This document shows positions 26,422 through 37,464 of a DNA stretch of 64,000 bases, piece after piece. A program made the position numbers and the translations under genes. The stretch comes from Cyanobacteria bacterium REEB459 (GTDB lineage: Bacteria; Cyanobacteriota; Cyanobacteriia; Phormidesmidales; Phormidesmidaceae), in contig JAGWXD010000003.1 of NCBI GenBank assembly GCA_018970085.1, forward strand, positions 62,001 through 126,000, in the 5' to 3' direction. Position 1 is the stretch's first letter; the number at the start of each line of letters is the position of its first letter. The notes under the pieces were generated by a model. That model did no database searches, was not told where the DNA came from, and worked only from the letters and a program-made list of their open reading frames with translations.

Positions 26422-27900
26422 TCAACCGGTCAACACCCACTCCACCAGGGTGCGCACACCAAAGCCAGTACCACCAGCATTGTTATAACCACTCTCTTTC
26501 TCTGTCCAAACCGGGCCAGCAACATCCAGGTGCACCCAGGGAGTCTGCTGAACAAACTGCTTCAGAAAAAGGGCAGCCGTAATCGACCCGGCTGCTCGAG
26601 GGCCGGTATTTTTCATATCCGCCACAATCGATTTCAAGCCATCAAAGTACCTGTCTTCCATGGGTAAACGCCAGAACTGTTCACCCGCCACGGTCGCCGC
26701 CTGGATAATAGCGCCAGCTAGCTCGTCATTATCTGTAAACAGGCCCGCAATATCATCTCCCAGAGCAACAATACAGGCCCCGGTCAGGGTAGCCAGGTCA
26801 ACAATCGCATCCACCCCCAGTTTCTCTGCAAACACCAGGGCGTCGGCCAGGGTCAATCGCCCCTCGGCGTCGGTATTATTCACCTCGATGGTTTTACCAT
26901 TAGATGCGGTCAAAATATCTCCAGGGCGCAGCGCTTTACCACTGATCATATTTTCAGTAACCGCCGTAATGAAGTGCACTTCAACCGCCGGTTTAAGCTG
27001 GCCAATGGCTTGAGCAGCGCCAAGGGTAGCGGCCGCTCCCGCCATATCAACCTTCATCATTTCAATGCCACTGCCGGAGCCTTTGATGTTAAGCCCACCG
27101 GAATCAAAGGTCAGCCCCTTACCGACGATCGCCAGCTTACGGGTAGCAGGACTGGCAGGACGATAGGTCAGATGAATAAACTTGGGGGGCAAATCGGAAG
27201 CCCTGGCTACCCCTAGATAAGCCCCCATACCCAGGGCTTCGCACTGGTCACGGTCTAAAATTTCCACCTCCAGCCCAGAGGCAGTGCCAATTTCTAGGGC
27301 AGTTTGAGCCAGAAATTCTGGGGTCACCATATTAGCAGGAGCAGAAACCAATTCTCGGGCCAGAATCACCCCAGAACAAATCGCCTCGGCCGTAGCAAGA
27401 CTAGCTTGCTGATGAGCCATAGCCAACAGGTCAACCCGATCCAGCTTGACCTTACCAGCCTCCCGGTCTTCAGATTTAAACCGAGTATCTTGGTGTAGGG
27501 CCAAGAGCACTCCCTCTGCCACGGCTTGGACTGTCAAGGCGGGGTTGGCTGACAAAACCGGCAAACTCAGCCCCAGGCTAGAGCATTTTTCCCTCTTTGC
27601 TAGCCGGGCCGCCGCCGCCGCTGCCCGTCGCAGGGTATCGAAGGTAATGCCATGGTCAGGACCCAGACCCACCAGACCTAGCTTGCGCACCGGCCCTGAT
27701 TGACCCACCCGAATCATGGCTGTAGCCCCCTCCTTACCAGTAAACTCGGCTTCGTCAATCAGCTCTTGCAATAGTCCTGACACCTGAGTATTTAAATTCG
27801 CCAGATCGCCCTCAAAGGGCACAAACCCTTCTGGTACACCTATAACTAAACCGTCTCCTGCCCAAGTCAGACAGGTTTGATCAGATACTTGAAGCTGCAT
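26422..27900 (-). CDS. pepA: Leucyl aminopeptidase (M17)
   Basis: Cytoplasmic di-metal exopeptidase releasing N-terminal residues from peptides. The M17 signature [14 protein letters not shown] is exact, the metal-site lysine/aspartate block is [14 protein letters not shown], and MKVDMAGAA and [14 protein letters not shown] follow. 492 residues from ATG 27900; a GTG twelve codons upstream is rejected. Stands alone, divergent from lexA. Confidence 0.95.
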   Translation of the reverse strand: MQLQVSDQTCLTWAGDGLVIGVPEGFVPFEGDLANLNTQVSGLLQELIDEAEFTGKEGATAMIRVGQSGPVRKLGLVGLGPDHGITFDTLRRAAAAAARLAKREKCSSLGLSLPVLSANPALTVQAVAEGVLLALHQDTRFKSEDREAGKVKLDRVDLLAMAHQQASLATAEAICSGVILARELVSAPANMVTPEFLAQTALEIGTASGLEVEILDRDQCEALGMGAYLGVARASDLPPKFIHLTYRPASPATRKLAIVGKGLTFDSGGLNIKGSGSGIEMMKVDMAGAAATLGAAQAIGQLKPAVEVHFITAVTENMISGKALRPGDILTASNGKTIEVNNTDAEGRLTLADALVFAEKLGVDAIVDLATLTGACIVALGDDIAGLFTDNDELAGAIIQAATVAGEQFWRLPMEDRYFDGLKSIVADMKNTGPRAAGSITAALFLKQFVQQTPWVHLDVAGPVWTEKESGYNNAGGTGFGVRTLVEWVLTG

Positions 27901-28079
27901 TATGCCGTCTACCCAGAAAATATAATTTCTAGCCACATTCCATAAAATTATAGTCCTCCAGTTCGTTGTTACAGGGACCGCCGGGGGGACTTATTAGGGT
28001 TGACTGCAGCGATCTCAGCGGGTAGGCAAATATCTATCCCCAGGGATTTTCTTTAGACTAGACAGAAGTCTACCAACTT

Positions 28080-28093
28080 GGTACAATTGTTCT
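28080..28093 (+). promoter_or_regulatory. Cyanobacterial LexA (SOS) box upstream of lexA
   Basis: GGTACAATTGTTCT fits the cyanobacterial LexA consensus RGTACNNNDGTWCB at every defined position. It ends 34 bp before the lexA start codon, so LexA probably represses its own gene. Confidence 0.75.
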
Positions 28094-28127
28094 GTAAACC
28101 ATCTTGGTTAGCTCCCTTAAGTTACCT

Positions 28128-28742
28128 ATGGAATCCTTAACCCCTGCTCAGCAAGAACTCTATGATTGGTTGGTGGACTATCTACGGGCCAACCAGCACG
28201 CTCCCTCTATTCGGCAAATGATGGGAGCCATGCATCTGAAGTCTCCAGCACCGATTCAGAGTCGCCTGGAGCATCTCAAAAACAAAGGCTACATAGAGTG
28301 GACTGAAGGCAAAGCCCGCACCATTAGAGTGCGAGAAGACTTACGGGGGGTACCAATCCTGGGCACCATTGCCGCTGGTTTTGTCAACGAAGCCTTCACC
28401 GACGATGTTGAACGCCTTGATTTAAATGGCTTGCCCCTAAAGGTTGGAGACTATGCCCTCAGGGTAACAGGAGACAGTATGGTAGATGCCATGATTCTGG
28501 AGGGGGATGTGGTCATTATGCGTCCGGTAAAGGATCCCCAATCCGTACGGGAAGGCACCATCGTCGCCGCTAGGGTTGAAAGTGGTACCACCCTTAAGTC
28601 CTTCTATCGCAGTGGTAACCAGGTCAAGTTAAAACCGGCCAATCCCAACTATCCAGTGATGGAGTTTCCCGCCGACATGGTCGATATCCAAGGTCGGCTA
28701 ATTGCAGTTTGGCGAGGGATTGATCCCGACTTCAATCTTTAA
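28128..28742 (+). CDS. lexA: LexA repressor
   Basis: SOS-response transcription repressor with autoproteolysis. A winged-helix DNA-binding domain (about 1-70, LTPAQQELYDWLVDYL, PSIRQMMGAM) is followed by a peptidase domain. The self-cleavage elements are all visible: Ala83-Gly84 in IAAGFVNEA, nucleophile Ser117 in GDSMVDA and the general-base Lys157 in TTLKSF. Some cyanobacterial LexAs have lost these residues and act outside DNA damage; this one retains them. 204 residues from ATG 28128. A matching LexA box sits just upstream. Confidence 0.95.
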   Translation: MESLTPAQQELYDWLVDYLRANQHAPSIRQMMGAMHLKSPAPIQSRLEHLKNKGYIEWTEGKARTIRVREDLRGVPILGTIAAGFVNEAFTDDVERLDLNGLPLKVGDYALRVTGDSMVDAMILEGDVVIMRPVKDPQSVREGTIVAARVESGTTLKSFYRSGNQVKLKPANPNYPVMEFPADMVDIQGRLIAVWRGIDPDFNL

Positions 28743-28764
28743 TGTCTTACTTTAATTTCTCGGG

Positions 28765-29190
28765 TCAGGGTTTAACCACCAGAACCGTACAGGGAGCTTG
28801 CTCCACCACTAGGCTGCTAACCGATCCCGCCAGAATTCGATCAACACCAGTCAGGCCACGAGTCCCTAAAATAATTAAGCTGGCTTGGTAAATGTGAGCT
28901 AACCGAAGAATTTCGGTTTCCGCATCCCCCTCTACCATTTCAAAAACAAGGTGATAGCCCGGCAATTCCTGACCCCTTTGTCTCAAATACTCTTCAATCT
29001 GATGATTGCTCAGTTCCTCCGAGAGGGGACGGGACACATCGCGATCGCGATTGGTCTGGGGAACAGGTAATACATGAACCAAAATCAGTTTAGCCAGGGG
29101 CGGCAAAACTAAATGTTTGGCGGTCTCCAGGATTTTTGTATCCAGGGGAGAGTGACTGAGGGCAATAACAACTGATTCAAACATGGGCAT
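28765..29190 (-). CDS. Universal stress protein (UspA family)
   Basis: Single-domain USP of 141 residues. The C-terminal ATP-binding-type loop GTRGLTGVDRILAGSVSSLV matches the G-x2-G-x9-G-S/T pattern. Its ATG directly abuts the hisD stop codon, so the two are probably co-transcribed and translationally coupled. The specific stress it serves is not shown. Confidence 0.9.
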   Translation of the reverse strand: MPMFESVVIALSHSPLDTKILETAKHLVLPPLAKLILVHVLPVPQTNRDRDVSRPLSEELSNHQIEEYLRQRGQELPGYHLVFEMVEGDAETEILRLAHIYQASLIILGTRGLTGVDRILAGSVSSLVVEQAPCTVLVVKP

Positions 29191-30486
29191 TCAAGAATTA
29201 GTGCGTCGTTTAACCGATTCCCCGTGGGAGGGCAGGCCTTCTGCAGTGGTTAGAACATCAATAGCGTCGGCCACTTGTGCCAGAGCAGAGGAGGAGTACT
29301 GAATTAGGCTGGAATGCTTCATAAAGGTCTCAGTGGATAGGGGAGACGCATAGCGGCAGGCTCCAGAGGTGGGCAGGGTATGGTTAGGCCCCGCCAGGTA
29401 ATCGCCCACAGCCTCAGGGGTAGAATGACCCATAAAAATGGCTCCGGCATGGCGAATGTGCTTCAGCCAAGTCCAGGGGTCGGCTATTTCTAATTGCAAA
29501 TGTTCTGGGGCAAATTGATTGGAGAGCTCACAGGCGATCTCCAGATTTTCAACCACGATCGCCAAACCGTAATTGGCGATTGATTTCTCTGTTAGGGTTT
29601 GGCGAGGATGACCCACCATCTGATGGTCAATTTCTGCCGCTACTGCTGTGGCCAGATCAACGCTGGTGGTCAGAAGAATAGCCGCCGCCATCGGATCATG
29701 CTCGGCCTGAGCCAGTAGATCGGCAGCTACATGGGTGGGATTAGCTGTGTGGTCAGCAATAACCAGCACTTCCGATGGGCCCGCCAGAGAATCAATACCG
29801 ACCCGCCCAAAGACCAATTGCTTGGCCAGGGTAACGTAGATATTGCCGGGGCCAGTAATCACATCCACCGATGGAATAGTTTCGGTACCGTAGGCCAGAG
29901 CGGCGATCGCCTGAGCTCCACCGACTCGATAGATTTCAGAAATACCAGCTACCTGAGCCGCTACCAAAACCGCTGGATTGGTGGCCAGCCCGGGCCCCGG
30001 AGGAGTAACCATAACAATTCGCGGCACCCCTGCTACCCGGGCTGGCACCGCATTCATTAGAACCGTACTGGGATAAGCCGCCTGACCTCCAGGGACGTAG
30101 ATACCAGCTCGATCTACGGGGCTGTAGCGTTTACCTAACACTACCCCGTTGTCCTTAAACTCTACCCAACTGGTGGGAATCCGCTGCCGGTGAAACGCTT
30201 CAATATTTTGACAGGCCAGATGCATAGCATCCAACAGAGATTTACTAACCTGCTGATAAGCTGCGTCCAGCTCTGCCCCAGAGACCCTGAGACTGTCTGG
30301 AGTTAGAACAACCTGGTCAAAGTCTGCTGTGTACTGAATTAAGGCTTGATCTCCTTGACGTTTAACAGCGTGCAGAATCTCTCGAACGGTGGCTTCTTTA
30401 TGAACCATCTGATCGTCGTGAGTACGATTACAGACGCGTTGTAGCTCTGTTTTAGCCTCAGTTAGCTGATGGATGATGCGCAGCAT
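29191..30486 (-). CDS. hisD: Histidinol dehydrogenase
   Basis: Zinc- and NAD-dependent enzyme that oxidises L-histidinol to L-histidine, the last steps of histidine synthesis. Family blocks are clear: RYSPVDRAGIYVPGG, PPGPGLATNPAVLVAA, the GPGNIYVTLAKQ stretch, DSLAGPSEVLV, LAQAEHDP and the C-terminal HTLPTSGACRYASPLST. ATG 30486 gives about 431 residues; a start nine codons earlier is possible. It stands apart from hisIE, another histidine gene 24 kb away, as is usual in cyanobacteria. Confidence 0.96.
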   Translation of the reverse strand: MLRIIHQLTEAKTELQRVCNRTHDDQMVHKEATVREILHAVKRQGDQALIQYTADFDQVVLTPDSLRVSGAELDAAYQQVSKSLLDAMHLACQNIEAFHRQRIPTSWVEFKDNGVVLGKRYSPVDRAGIYVPGGQAAYPSTVLMNAVPARVAGVPRIVMVTPPGPGLATNPAVLVAAQVAGISEIYRVGGAQAIAALAYGTETIPSVDVITGPGNIYVTLAKQLVFGRVGIDSLAGPSEVLVIADHTANPTHVAADLLAQAEHDPMAAAILLTTSVDLATAVAAEIDHQMVGHPRQTLTEKSIANYGLAIVVENLEIACELSNQFAPEHLQLEIADPWTWLKHIRHAGAIFMGHSTPEAVGDYLAGPNHTLPTSGACRYASPLSTETFMKHSSLIQYSSSALAQVADAIDVLTTAEGLPSHGESVKRRTNS

Positions 30487-30820
30487 GGGGGCAGGACTGT
30501 CCAAGTAAACCACCGATAGAGAACTGTTTGCAGCTTAGACCAGTAGTTGAATATCAAGGGAGGCACCTAGGGGAAGACTAATGTCAGAAATACAGTCAAG
30601 GATTGCCCCGGTATTGCTTACCCTGGTTAGCTTCCATCATAGCTTGCTTCAAATAACTTGCCTCTAACTTGCCTCAGAGGTGAGCTAAAAAGGAACTAGG
30701 GTGGCAGGGCTGAAGCCCTGAAAAGTTTAACTAATGGGTTACCAAAATCCATTTTCTTTTCCAAAGGGTGCTATGATATCTTATTCAGGTTGAACCAATC
30801 TTGTTAAACTAGGGTAAGCT
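30487..30820. other. Divergent promoter region of hisD and rpsT
   Basis: 334 bp with no gene. A small hairpin CAGGGC-TGAA-GCCCTG lies at 30705-30720, and a TATGAT -10-like element occurs near 30772, about 45 bp before the rpsT start. The hairpin may lie in an rpsT leader; function unknown. Confidence 0.5.
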
Positions 30821-31138
30821 GTGGCAAACATTAAGTCTGCACTTAAACGCATTGAGGTTACGGAGCGTAATCGTCTTCATAATCGCTCCTATAAGTCTGC
30901 GGTTAAAACTCTCAGTAAACGGTACCTGGCGACCGTCGATGCCTATCATGCTGATCCCAGTCCCGACAGTTTAGCCGCTGTCACCGCCAGCATGGCGGCT
31001 GCCTACAGCAAAATTGATAAGGCTATTAAGCGGGGAGTGTTGCATCCTAATACCGGTGCCCGTAAAAAGTCTCGCCTGGCCAGGGTGCTCAAAACCATGG
31101 AGGCTCCAGCATCGAGCTCGGCATCTCAGGATAGCTAA
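30821..31138 (+). CDS. rpsT: 30S ribosomal protein S20
   Basis: Primary 16S-binding ribosomal protein. The sequence begins [21 protein letters not shown] and has the long basic helices typical of S20, then the conserved [14 protein letters not shown] block and a 13-residue Ser/Ala tail. GTG start. First gene of rpsT-tatD-rpoB-rpoC1-rpoC2, an arrangement shared by many cyanobacteria. S20 is autoregulated in some bacteria; no clear signal is seen here. Confidence 0.96.
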   Translation: MANIKSALKRIEVTERNRLHNRSYKSAVKTLSKRYLATVDAYHADPSPDSLAAVTASMAAAYSKIDKAIKRGVLHPNTGARKKSRLARVLKTMEAPASSSASQDS

Positions 31139-31190
31139 ACTTGGTTCTGGTTATCTGCCTGGTTTTTCCTTCTTCGCTGCCCTCCTTCCT

Positions 31191-31985
31191 ATGCCGTTGG
31201 TTGATACCCACGTCCATTTGAATTTTGATGTATTTGCTCCAGATCTTGATCGGCTGGCGCAGGCCTGGCGTCAGGTTGAAGTAGTGCGGCTGATTCATGC
31301 CTGCGTTCTACCCAGGGAGTTTCCTGCTATGCAGGCGATCGCTGATCGATTTCCAGAGCTATACCTGGCGGTAGGGTTGCATCCCCTGGATGCCGATCAA
31401 TGGCAGTCGACCATGGCCGCCGAGATGGTTGCTATGGCCAGGGCTGACGAACGGGTCGTCGCCATCGGTGAAACCGGGCTTGACTTTTATAAAGCCGATA
31501 ATGGCGATCGGCAACGGCAGGTATTCTGGAGCCAACTGACTATTGCCCATGAGCTCGACTTGCCAGTGATTATTCATTGCCGTAACGCCGCCGCTGAGAC
31601 CGCTGAGATGATTAGAGCCTTTCATCAAACCGTAGGTCCCCTGCGGGGCGTGATGCATTGTTGGGCCGGGACCCCAGAGGAAACTCGCTGGTTTCTAGAG
31701 CTGGGTTTTTACATTAGTTTTAGTGGCATTGTCACGTTTAAAAATGCTGATCAAATTAGAGCTTCGGCCCAACTGGTTCCTGCTCACCGCCTATTGATTG
31801 AAACCGATTGTCCCTTCCTATCTCCCGAACCAAAGCGTAAGGAGCGTCCTAATCAACCCGCCTTTGTTCAGCATGTAGCTAACTGTCTAGCGGATCTGCG
31901 CCAGATTGACTTTGCCGATCTGGCCAACCTCACCACCCACAACGCTTGGGATTTATTCAGGTTACCTGGGCCGATGCCAGGCTAG
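31191..31985 (+). CDS. tatD: TatD-family metal-dependent hydrolase/DNase
   Basis: Amidohydrolase-fold nuclease. Metal ligands are visible in DTHVHL at the start, the Glu in [10 protein letters not shown], His in IIHCRNA, His in MHCWAG, and Asp in [13 protein letters not shown] 31191 gives 264 residues starting [10 protein letters not shown]; the longer open frame overlaps rpsT and is rejected. It sits between rpsT and rpoB, 52 bp after rpsT. Confidence 0.93.
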   Translation: MPLVDTHVHLNFDVFAPDLDRLAQAWRQVEVVRLIHACVLPREFPAMQAIADRFPELYLAVGLHPLDADQWQSTMAAEMVAMARADERVVAIGETGLDFYKADNGDRQRQVFWSQLTIAHELDLPVIIHCRNAAAETAEMIRAFHQTVGPLRGVMHCWAGTPEETRWFLELGFYISFSGIVTFKNADQIRASAQLVPAHRLLIETDCPFLSPEPKRKERPNQPAFVQHVANCLADLRQIDFADLANLTTHNAWDLFRLPGPMPG

Positions 31986-32091
31986 GGCTGATTGTAATCC
32001 TGACTTTTGCTTGATTGGCTGTATGCGTTTACTCGTTACCTGTTCATCCATACCACCCCAAAGCTAGGGCCTGACGTGCTTTAGGATACCC

Positions 32092-35000
32092 ATGACTGAA
32101 ACCACCACCTACACCACCTCCAACTTTGTTTTGCCCGATCTGGTTGAAATTCAGCGCTCTAGTTTTCGCTGGTTTCTTGAGGAAGGGTTAATTGAGGAAT
32201 TAGAGAGTTTTTCTCCGATTACAGACTACACGGGTAAATTAGAGCTGAACTTTTTGGGTAAGCAATATAAGCTCAAAAGCCCGAAGTACGATGTTGATGA
32301 AGCTAAACGGCGGGATGCCACCTACGCCGTGCAGATGTACGTGCCAACTCGCTTAATCAACAAGGAAACTGGAGAAATTAAGGAGCAGGAAGTCTTCATC
32401 GGTGATTTACCGTTGATGACCGATCGGGGTACCTTTATTATCAACGGGGCGGAACGGGTGATCGTTAACCAGATCGTCCGTAGCCCTGGGGTTTACTACA
32501 AGTCAGAAACCGATAAAAACGGTCGGCGCACCTACAATGCCAACTTGATCCCCAATCGGGGGGCCTGGCTGAAGTTCGAGACCGATAAAAATGACCTGGT
32601 ATGGGTACGTATTGACAAGACTCGTAAGCTTTCTGCCCAGGTGCTGCTGAAGGCCCTGGGGCTAACGGATAACGAAATCTTTGACTCTCTGCGTAACCCG
32701 GAGTACTTCCAGAAAACCATCGAAAAGGAAGGTCAGTTTAGCGAAGAGGAAGCTCTGCTAGAGCTATACCGGAAGCTACGCCCCGGTGAACCCCCCACCG
32801 TCGCAGGAGGTGAGCAATTGCTCTTTTCCCGTTTCCACGATCCCAAACGTTATGACCTGGGCCGGGTAGGACGCTATAAGTTAAACCGTAAGCTGCGATT
32901 AAATGTGCCCGATACAACCCGGGTACTAACGCCGGTAGATATTTTGACGGCGATCGATTACCTGATCAACCTGGAGTTTGACATTGGCAGTGTGGACGAT
33001 ATTGATCACCTCGGTAACCGTCGGGTGCGATCGGTGGGGGAATTGCTACAAAACCAGGTGCGGGTAGGGTTGAATCGGCTGGAGCGAATTATTCGCGAAC
33101 GCATGACCGTCTCTGATGCTGATGCCCTCACCCCTGCCTCTTTGGTCAACCCCAAACCCCTGGTGGCGGCGATTAAGGAATTCTTTGGTTCCAGTCAGTT
33201 GTCCCAATTCATGGACCAGACTAATCCCCTGGCAGAACTGACCCATAAGCGCCGCATCAGTGCCTTGGGTCCCGGTGGCTTGACCCGGGAACGGGCTGGT
33301 TTTGCGGTGCGAGATATTCATCCCTCCCACTACGGTCGAATTTGTCCGATTGAAACTCCAGAAGGTCCCAATGCGGGGTTGATTGGCTCCCTGGCTACCC
33401 ACGCCCGGGTGAATCAGTTTGGTTTTATTGAAACGCCCTTTTTCAAGGCAGAAAATGGTCGAGTCAGAAAGGACCAGTTGCCTATCTATATGACCGCCGA
33501 TGAGGAGGATGACCTGCGGGTTGCCCCTGGGGATATTGCCACCGATACAGAGGGCTACATTTTGGGTAGCACTGTGCCGGTGCGCTATCGCCAGGACTTC
33601 ACCACCACCGACTCTAGTGAAGTAGACTACGTGGCAATTTCCCCTGTACAGATTATTTCGGTGGCTACCTCCCTGATTCCCTTTCTGGAACACGATGATG
33701 CTAACCGGGCCCTGATGGGCTCCAACATGCAACGCCAGGCGGTACCGCTGTTAAAACCTGAGCGTCCCCTGGTGGGAACGGGACTGGAAGCCCAGGCTGC
33801 CCGTGACTCAGGCATGGTGATTATCAGTCGTAGTGACGGCGTAGTTGAATCCCTGGATGCGGACTGGATTAAGGTGCGTGATCCCCAGGGGGCTTTACAT
33901 CAGTACGAGTTGCAAAAGTACCAGCGGTCTAACCAGGATACCTGCCTGAACCAGCGGCCTATCGTTTTCCCGGGCGATCGCGTCCAGAGTGGCCAGGTAT
34001 TGGCAGATGGTTCCGCCACCGAAGGGGGCGAACTGGCCCTGGGGCAAAACGTCCTGGTGGCCTATATGCCCTGGGAAGGCTACAACTACGAAGATGCCAT
34101 TCTGCTCAGCGAGCGGCTGGTTTACGACGATGTGTATACCTCGATCCACATCGAGAAGTTTGAGATCGAGGCCCGTCAAACCAAGCTAGGCCCCGAGGAA
34201 ATTACCCGGGAAATCCCCAACGTCGGGGAAGACGCCCTACGTCACCTCGATGAAACCGGCATTATCCGCATTGGAGCCTGGGTTGAGTCCGGCGATATCC
34301 TGGTGGGTAAGGTCACCCCCAAGGGGGAATCGGACCAGCCGCCGGAGGAAAAACTCCTGCGGGCCATCTTTGGCGAAAAGGCTCGGGATGTACGGGATAA
34401 TTCCCTGCGGGTACCTAACGGCGAAAAAGGCCGGGTGGTGGATGTGCGGGTCTTTACCCGGGAACAGGGAGACGAACTGCCGCCAGGGGCCAACATGGTG
34501 GTGCGGGTTTACGTCGCCCAGAAGCGCAAGATCCAGGTAGGGGATAAAATGGCCGGTCGCCACGGCAACAAGGGTATTATTTCCCGGATTTTACCGATCG
34601 AAGATATGCCCTATCTGCCAGACGGCACACCAGTGGATATTGTATTAAACCCCCTGGGGGTGCCTTCCCGCATGAACGTTGGTCAGGTGTTTGAGTGTTT
34701 GCTGGGTTGGGCGGCCGAAAATCTCAATGCTCGCTTTAAGGTGATTCCCTTTGACGAAATGTACGGAGAAGAGGCCTCCCGTAATTCTACCCATGGCAAA
34801 CTCATGGAAGCTCGCCAGGTGACTGGCAAGGATTGGGTATTTAACCCTGAGGATCCGGGTAAAATCCAGGTCTTCGATGGTCGCACTGGTGAGCCCTTCG
34901 ATCGCCCCGTCACCGTCGGCAAAGCCTACATGCTCAAGCTGGTGCACCTGGTGGATGACAAAATCCATGCTCGCTCCACCGGACCCTACTCCCTAGTTAC

Positions 35001-35394
35001 CCAGCAACCTCTGGGCGGTAAGGCCCAGCAAGGCGGCCAACGGTTCGGAGAAATGGAGGTGTGGGCCCTGGAAGCCTTTGGCGCCGCCTATACTCTGCAG
35101 GAACTGCTAACGGTGAAGTCCGACGATATGCAGGGCCGTAACGAGGCCCTCAATGCCATTGTCAAGGGTAAGTCGATTCCTCGCCCCGGCACTCCAGAGT
35201 CCTTTAAGGTGTTAATGCGAGAGTTGCAGTCCCTCTGTCTAGACATTGCGGTGCACAAGGTAGAAACCCGCGAAGACGGCACCAGTCGAGACGTTGAAGT
35301 AGACTTGATGGCCGACGTCAGTGTTCGTCGGGCTCCCTCTCGGCCCACCTATGAATCTATTGCTCGAGAGGACGGTGACGACATCGATGAATAG
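32092..35394 (+). CDS. rpoB: RNA polymerase beta subunit
   Basis: Catalytic beta subunit of RNA polymerase. Canonical blocks run from the N-terminus ([20 protein letters not shown]), through the rifampicin-region [20 protein letters not shown] and [20 protein letters not shown], to [33 protein letters not shown] and the C-terminal [19 protein letters not shown]. 1100 residues, typical for cyanobacteria. Rifampicin-pocket residues look wild type. A strong hairpin follows 12 bp after its stop. Confidence 0.98.
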   Translation: MTETTTYTTSNFVLPDLVEIQRSSFRWFLEEGLIEELESFSPITDYTGKLELNFLGKQYKLKSPKYDVDEAKRRDATYAVQMYVPTRLINKETGEIKEQEVFIGDLPLMTDRGTFIINGAERVIVNQIVRSPGVYYKSETDKNGRRTYNANLIPNRGAWLKFETDKNDLVWVRIDKTRKLSAQVLLKALGLTDNEIFDSLRNPEYFQKTIEKEGQFSEEEALLELYRKLRPGEPPTVAGGEQLLFSRFHDPKRYDLGRVGRYKLNRKLRLNVPDTTRVLTPVDILTAIDYLINLEFDIGSVDDIDHLGNRRVRSVGELLQNQVRVGLNRLERIIRERMTVSDADALTPASLVNPKPLVAAIKEFFGSSQLSQFMDQTNPLAELTHKRRISALGPGGLTRERAGFAVRDIHPSHYGRICPIETPEGPNAGLIGSLATHARVNQFGFIETPFFKAENGRVRKDQLPIYMTADEEDDLRVAPGDIATDTEGYILGSTVPVRYRQDFTTTDSSEVDYVAISPVQIISVATSLIPFLEHDDANRALMGSNMQRQAVPLLKPERPLVGTGLEAQAARDSGMVIISRSDGVVESLDADWIKVRDPQGALHQYELQKYQRSNQDTCLNQRPIVFPGDRVQSGQVLADGSATEGGELALGQNVLVAYMPWEGYNYEDAILLSERLVYDDVYTSIHIEKFEIEARQTKLGPEEITREIPNVGEDALRHLDETGIIRIGAWVESGDILVGKVTPKGESDQPPEEKLLRAIFGEKARDVRDNSLRVPNGEKGRVVDVRVFTREQGDELPPGANMVVRVYVAQKRKIQVGDKMAGRHGNKGIISRILPIEDMPYLPDGTPVDIVLNPLGVPSRMNVGQVFECLLGWAAENLNARFKVIPFDEMYGEEASRNSTHGKLMEARQVTGKDWVFNPEDPGKIQVFDGRTGEPFDRPVTVGKAYMLKLVHLVDDKIHARSTGPYSLVTQQPLGGKAQQGGQRFGEMEVWALEAFGAAYTLQELLTVKSDDMQGRNEALNAIVKGKSIPRPGTPESFKVLMRELQSLCLDIAVHKVETREDGTSRDVEVDLMADVSVRRAPSRPTYESIAREDGDDIDE

Positions 35395-35406
35395 GCCGAT
35401 CCCTAT

Positions 35407-35445
35407 CCCCAGATGCCCTAAACCGCTGGTTTAGGGCATCTGGGG
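35407..35445 (+). other. Perfect 18-bp-stem hairpin between rpoB and rpoC1
   Basis: Positions 35407-35424 and 35428-35445 are exact reverse complements around the loop GCT. It begins 13 bp after the rpoB stop and ends 81 bp before rpoC1. Only a short GTTTCCCCC follows, so it is at best a partial terminator. It could cause attenuation, protect an RNA end or be an RNase III processing site. Confidence 0.8.
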
Positions 35446-35526
35446 GTTTCCCCCTGACCCGAGATGGAATCCCTTTAGTTCGTACTCTCCTGTTGATGAC
35501 GCGCCCCTACAAGGAAGACACCCAGC

Positions 35527-37398
35527 ATGCCCAAGATCGAACAGCGATTTGACTACGTCAAAATTGGATTGGCATCCCCAGAACGGATTCGTCAGTGGGG
35601 TGAACGTACCCTGCCCAATGGTCAGGTAGTGGGGGAGGTGACTAAACCTGAAACCATCAACTACCGTACCCTCAAGCCCGAAATGGATGGTCTTTTCTGC
35701 GAGCGTATTTTTGGTCCTGCCAAGGATTGGGAATGCCACTGCGGTAAGTACAAGCGGGTCCGGCACCGTGGTATTGTCTGTGAACGCTGTGGTGTGGAGG
35801 TAACAGAATCCCGCGTGCGGCGCCACCGCATGGGCTATATCAAGCTAGCCGCCCCCGTTGCCCATGTCTGGTACCTGAAGGGGATTCCCAGCTATATTGC
35901 TATTTTGCTGGATATGCCCCTGCGGGATGTAGAGCAAATCGTCTATTTTAACGCCTACGTAGTTCTGGACCCGGGTAATGCCGAGAACCTCACCTACAAG
36001 CAACTACTGACAGAAGACCAGTGGATTGAAATCGAAGATCAGCTCTACGATGAGGACACCGAACTGGCTGGGATCGAGGTGGGCATTGGGGCGGAAGCGC
36101 TACAGCAACTGCTCCAGGACATGGAATTAGATATTGTGGCCGAAAAGCTGCGGGAGGACATTGCCAACTCCAAGGGGCAAAAACGGGCCAAATTGATTAA
36201 GCGGTTGCGGGTAATTGACAACTTTATTGCCACCGGTTCTAAGACCGAATGGATGGTGCTGGATATTATTCCGGTGATTCCCCCCGATCTGCGGCCGATG
36301 GTGCAGCTCGACGGGGGGCGTTTTGCCACCTCTGACCTGAATGACCTCTATCGCAGGGTGATTAACCGTAACAATCGCCTGGCCCGTCTACAGGAAATTC
36401 TGGCTCCTGAGATTATTGTCCGCAACGAAAAGCGGATGTTGCAGGAGGCGGTGGATGCCTTGATTGACAATGGTCGTCGCGGTCGCACGGTGGTGGGAGC
36501 CAATAACCGTCCCCTCAAATCCCTCTCCGACATTATTGAGGGCAAACAGGGACGTTTTCGGCAAAATCTACTGGGTAAGCGGGTCGATTACTCTGGTCGA
36601 TCGGTGATTGTGGTGGGGCCCAAGCTGCAAATTCACCAGTGCGGGTTACCTCGTGAAATGGCGATCGAGCTGTTCCAGCCCTTTGTGATTCACCGGCTGA
36701 TTCGTCAGGGTTTGGTCAACAATATCAAGGCCGCTAAAAAGATGATTCTGAACCAGGAGGCCAGCGTTTGGGAAGTGCTGGAGGAGGTGATTGAAAGCCA
36801 TCCAGTCATGCTGAACCGGGCTCCCACCTTACACCGGCTGGGAATTCAGGCTTTTGAGCCGATCCTGGTGGAAGGGCGCGCTATCCAACTCCATCCCCTG
36901 GTCTGTCCAGCCTTTAACGCCGACTTTGACGGAGACCAGATGGCGGTCCATGTGCCCCTTTCTCTAGAGGCTCAGGCGGAGGCTCGGCTGTTGATGTTAG
37001 CCTCCAATAACGTCCTATCCCCAGCTACGGGGCAACCAATTATTACCCCTAGTCAGGATATGGTGCTGGGTTGCTATTACCTGACCGCCGAGAACCCCAA
37101 TGCCACCAAAGGAGCAGGCCGTTACTTTGCCAGTCTGGATGATGCCATCATGGCCTTTGAGCAGGGCCTGGTGGATCTCCATGCCCAGGTTTGGCTACGC
37201 TTTGACGGCGAGGTGGAGTCAGACAAACCCAGTGCGGACCTGCAGCGGACTGAAGCTGAAGATGGCACGGTTACCGAGGTCTACAGTGACCGGCGGCGAC
37301 GACTAGATAGGGAAGGAAACCTGATTTCTCAGTACATCAAAACTACCCCTGGTCGAATTATCTATAACAAGGCGGTGCTGGAGGCGATCGCCGGTTAG
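35527..37398 (+). CDS. rpoC1: RNA polymerase gamma subunit (beta' N-terminal half)
   Basis: N-terminal part of beta', a separate polypeptide in cyanobacteria and plastids. A zinc-binding cluster (Cys70, 72, 85, 88 in [20 protein letters not shown]) precedes the clamp region, and the Mg-binding active-site motif NADFDGD is at 464-470. 623 residues. A clear AGGAAG precedes the ATG by about nine bases. Confidence 0.98.
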   Translation: MPKIEQRFDYVKIGLASPERIRQWGERTLPNGQVVGEVTKPETINYRTLKPEMDGLFCERIFGPAKDWECHCGKYKRVRHRGIVCERCGVEVTESRVRRHRMGYIKLAAPVAHVWYLKGIPSYIAILLDMPLRDVEQIVYFNAYVVLDPGNAENLTYKQLLTEDQWIEIEDQLYDEDTELAGIEVGIGAEALQQLLQDMELDIVAEKLREDIANSKGQKRAKLIKRLRVIDNFIATGSKTEWMVLDIIPVIPPDLRPMVQLDGGRFATSDLNDLYRRVINRNNRLARLQEILAPEIIVRNEKRMLQEAVDALIDNGRRGRTVVGANNRPLKSLSDIIEGKQGRFRQNLLGKRVDYSGRSVIVVGPKLQIHQCGLPREMAIELFQPFVIHRLIRQGLVNNIKAAKKMILNQEASVWEVLEEVIESHPVMLNRAPTLHRLGIQAFEPILVEGRAIQLHPLVCPAFNADFDGDQMAVHVPLSLEAQAEARLLMLASNNVLSPATGQPIITPSQDMVLGCYYLTAENPNATKGAGRYFASLDDAIMAFEQGLVDLHAQVWLRFDGEVESDKPSADLQRTEAEDGTVTEVYSDRRRRLDREGNLISQYIKTTPGRIIYNKAVLEAIAG

Positions 37399-37464
37399 AT
37401 CAAGGCCCGCTGGCTGGCGGAGCAACGGTAAGGCAAAGCAACACATCACACAAAGGCTAAACCT

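Noticed and set aside
31014-31190. Extended tatD start overlapping rpsT
   Set aside because: Residues before [10 protein letters not shown] are unrelated to TatD and fall inside rpsT; the ATG at 31191 is the normal start.
33046-33732. 228-residue antisense ORF within rpoB
   Set aside because: Shadow of the highly conserved rpoB sequence; no ribosome site or domain.
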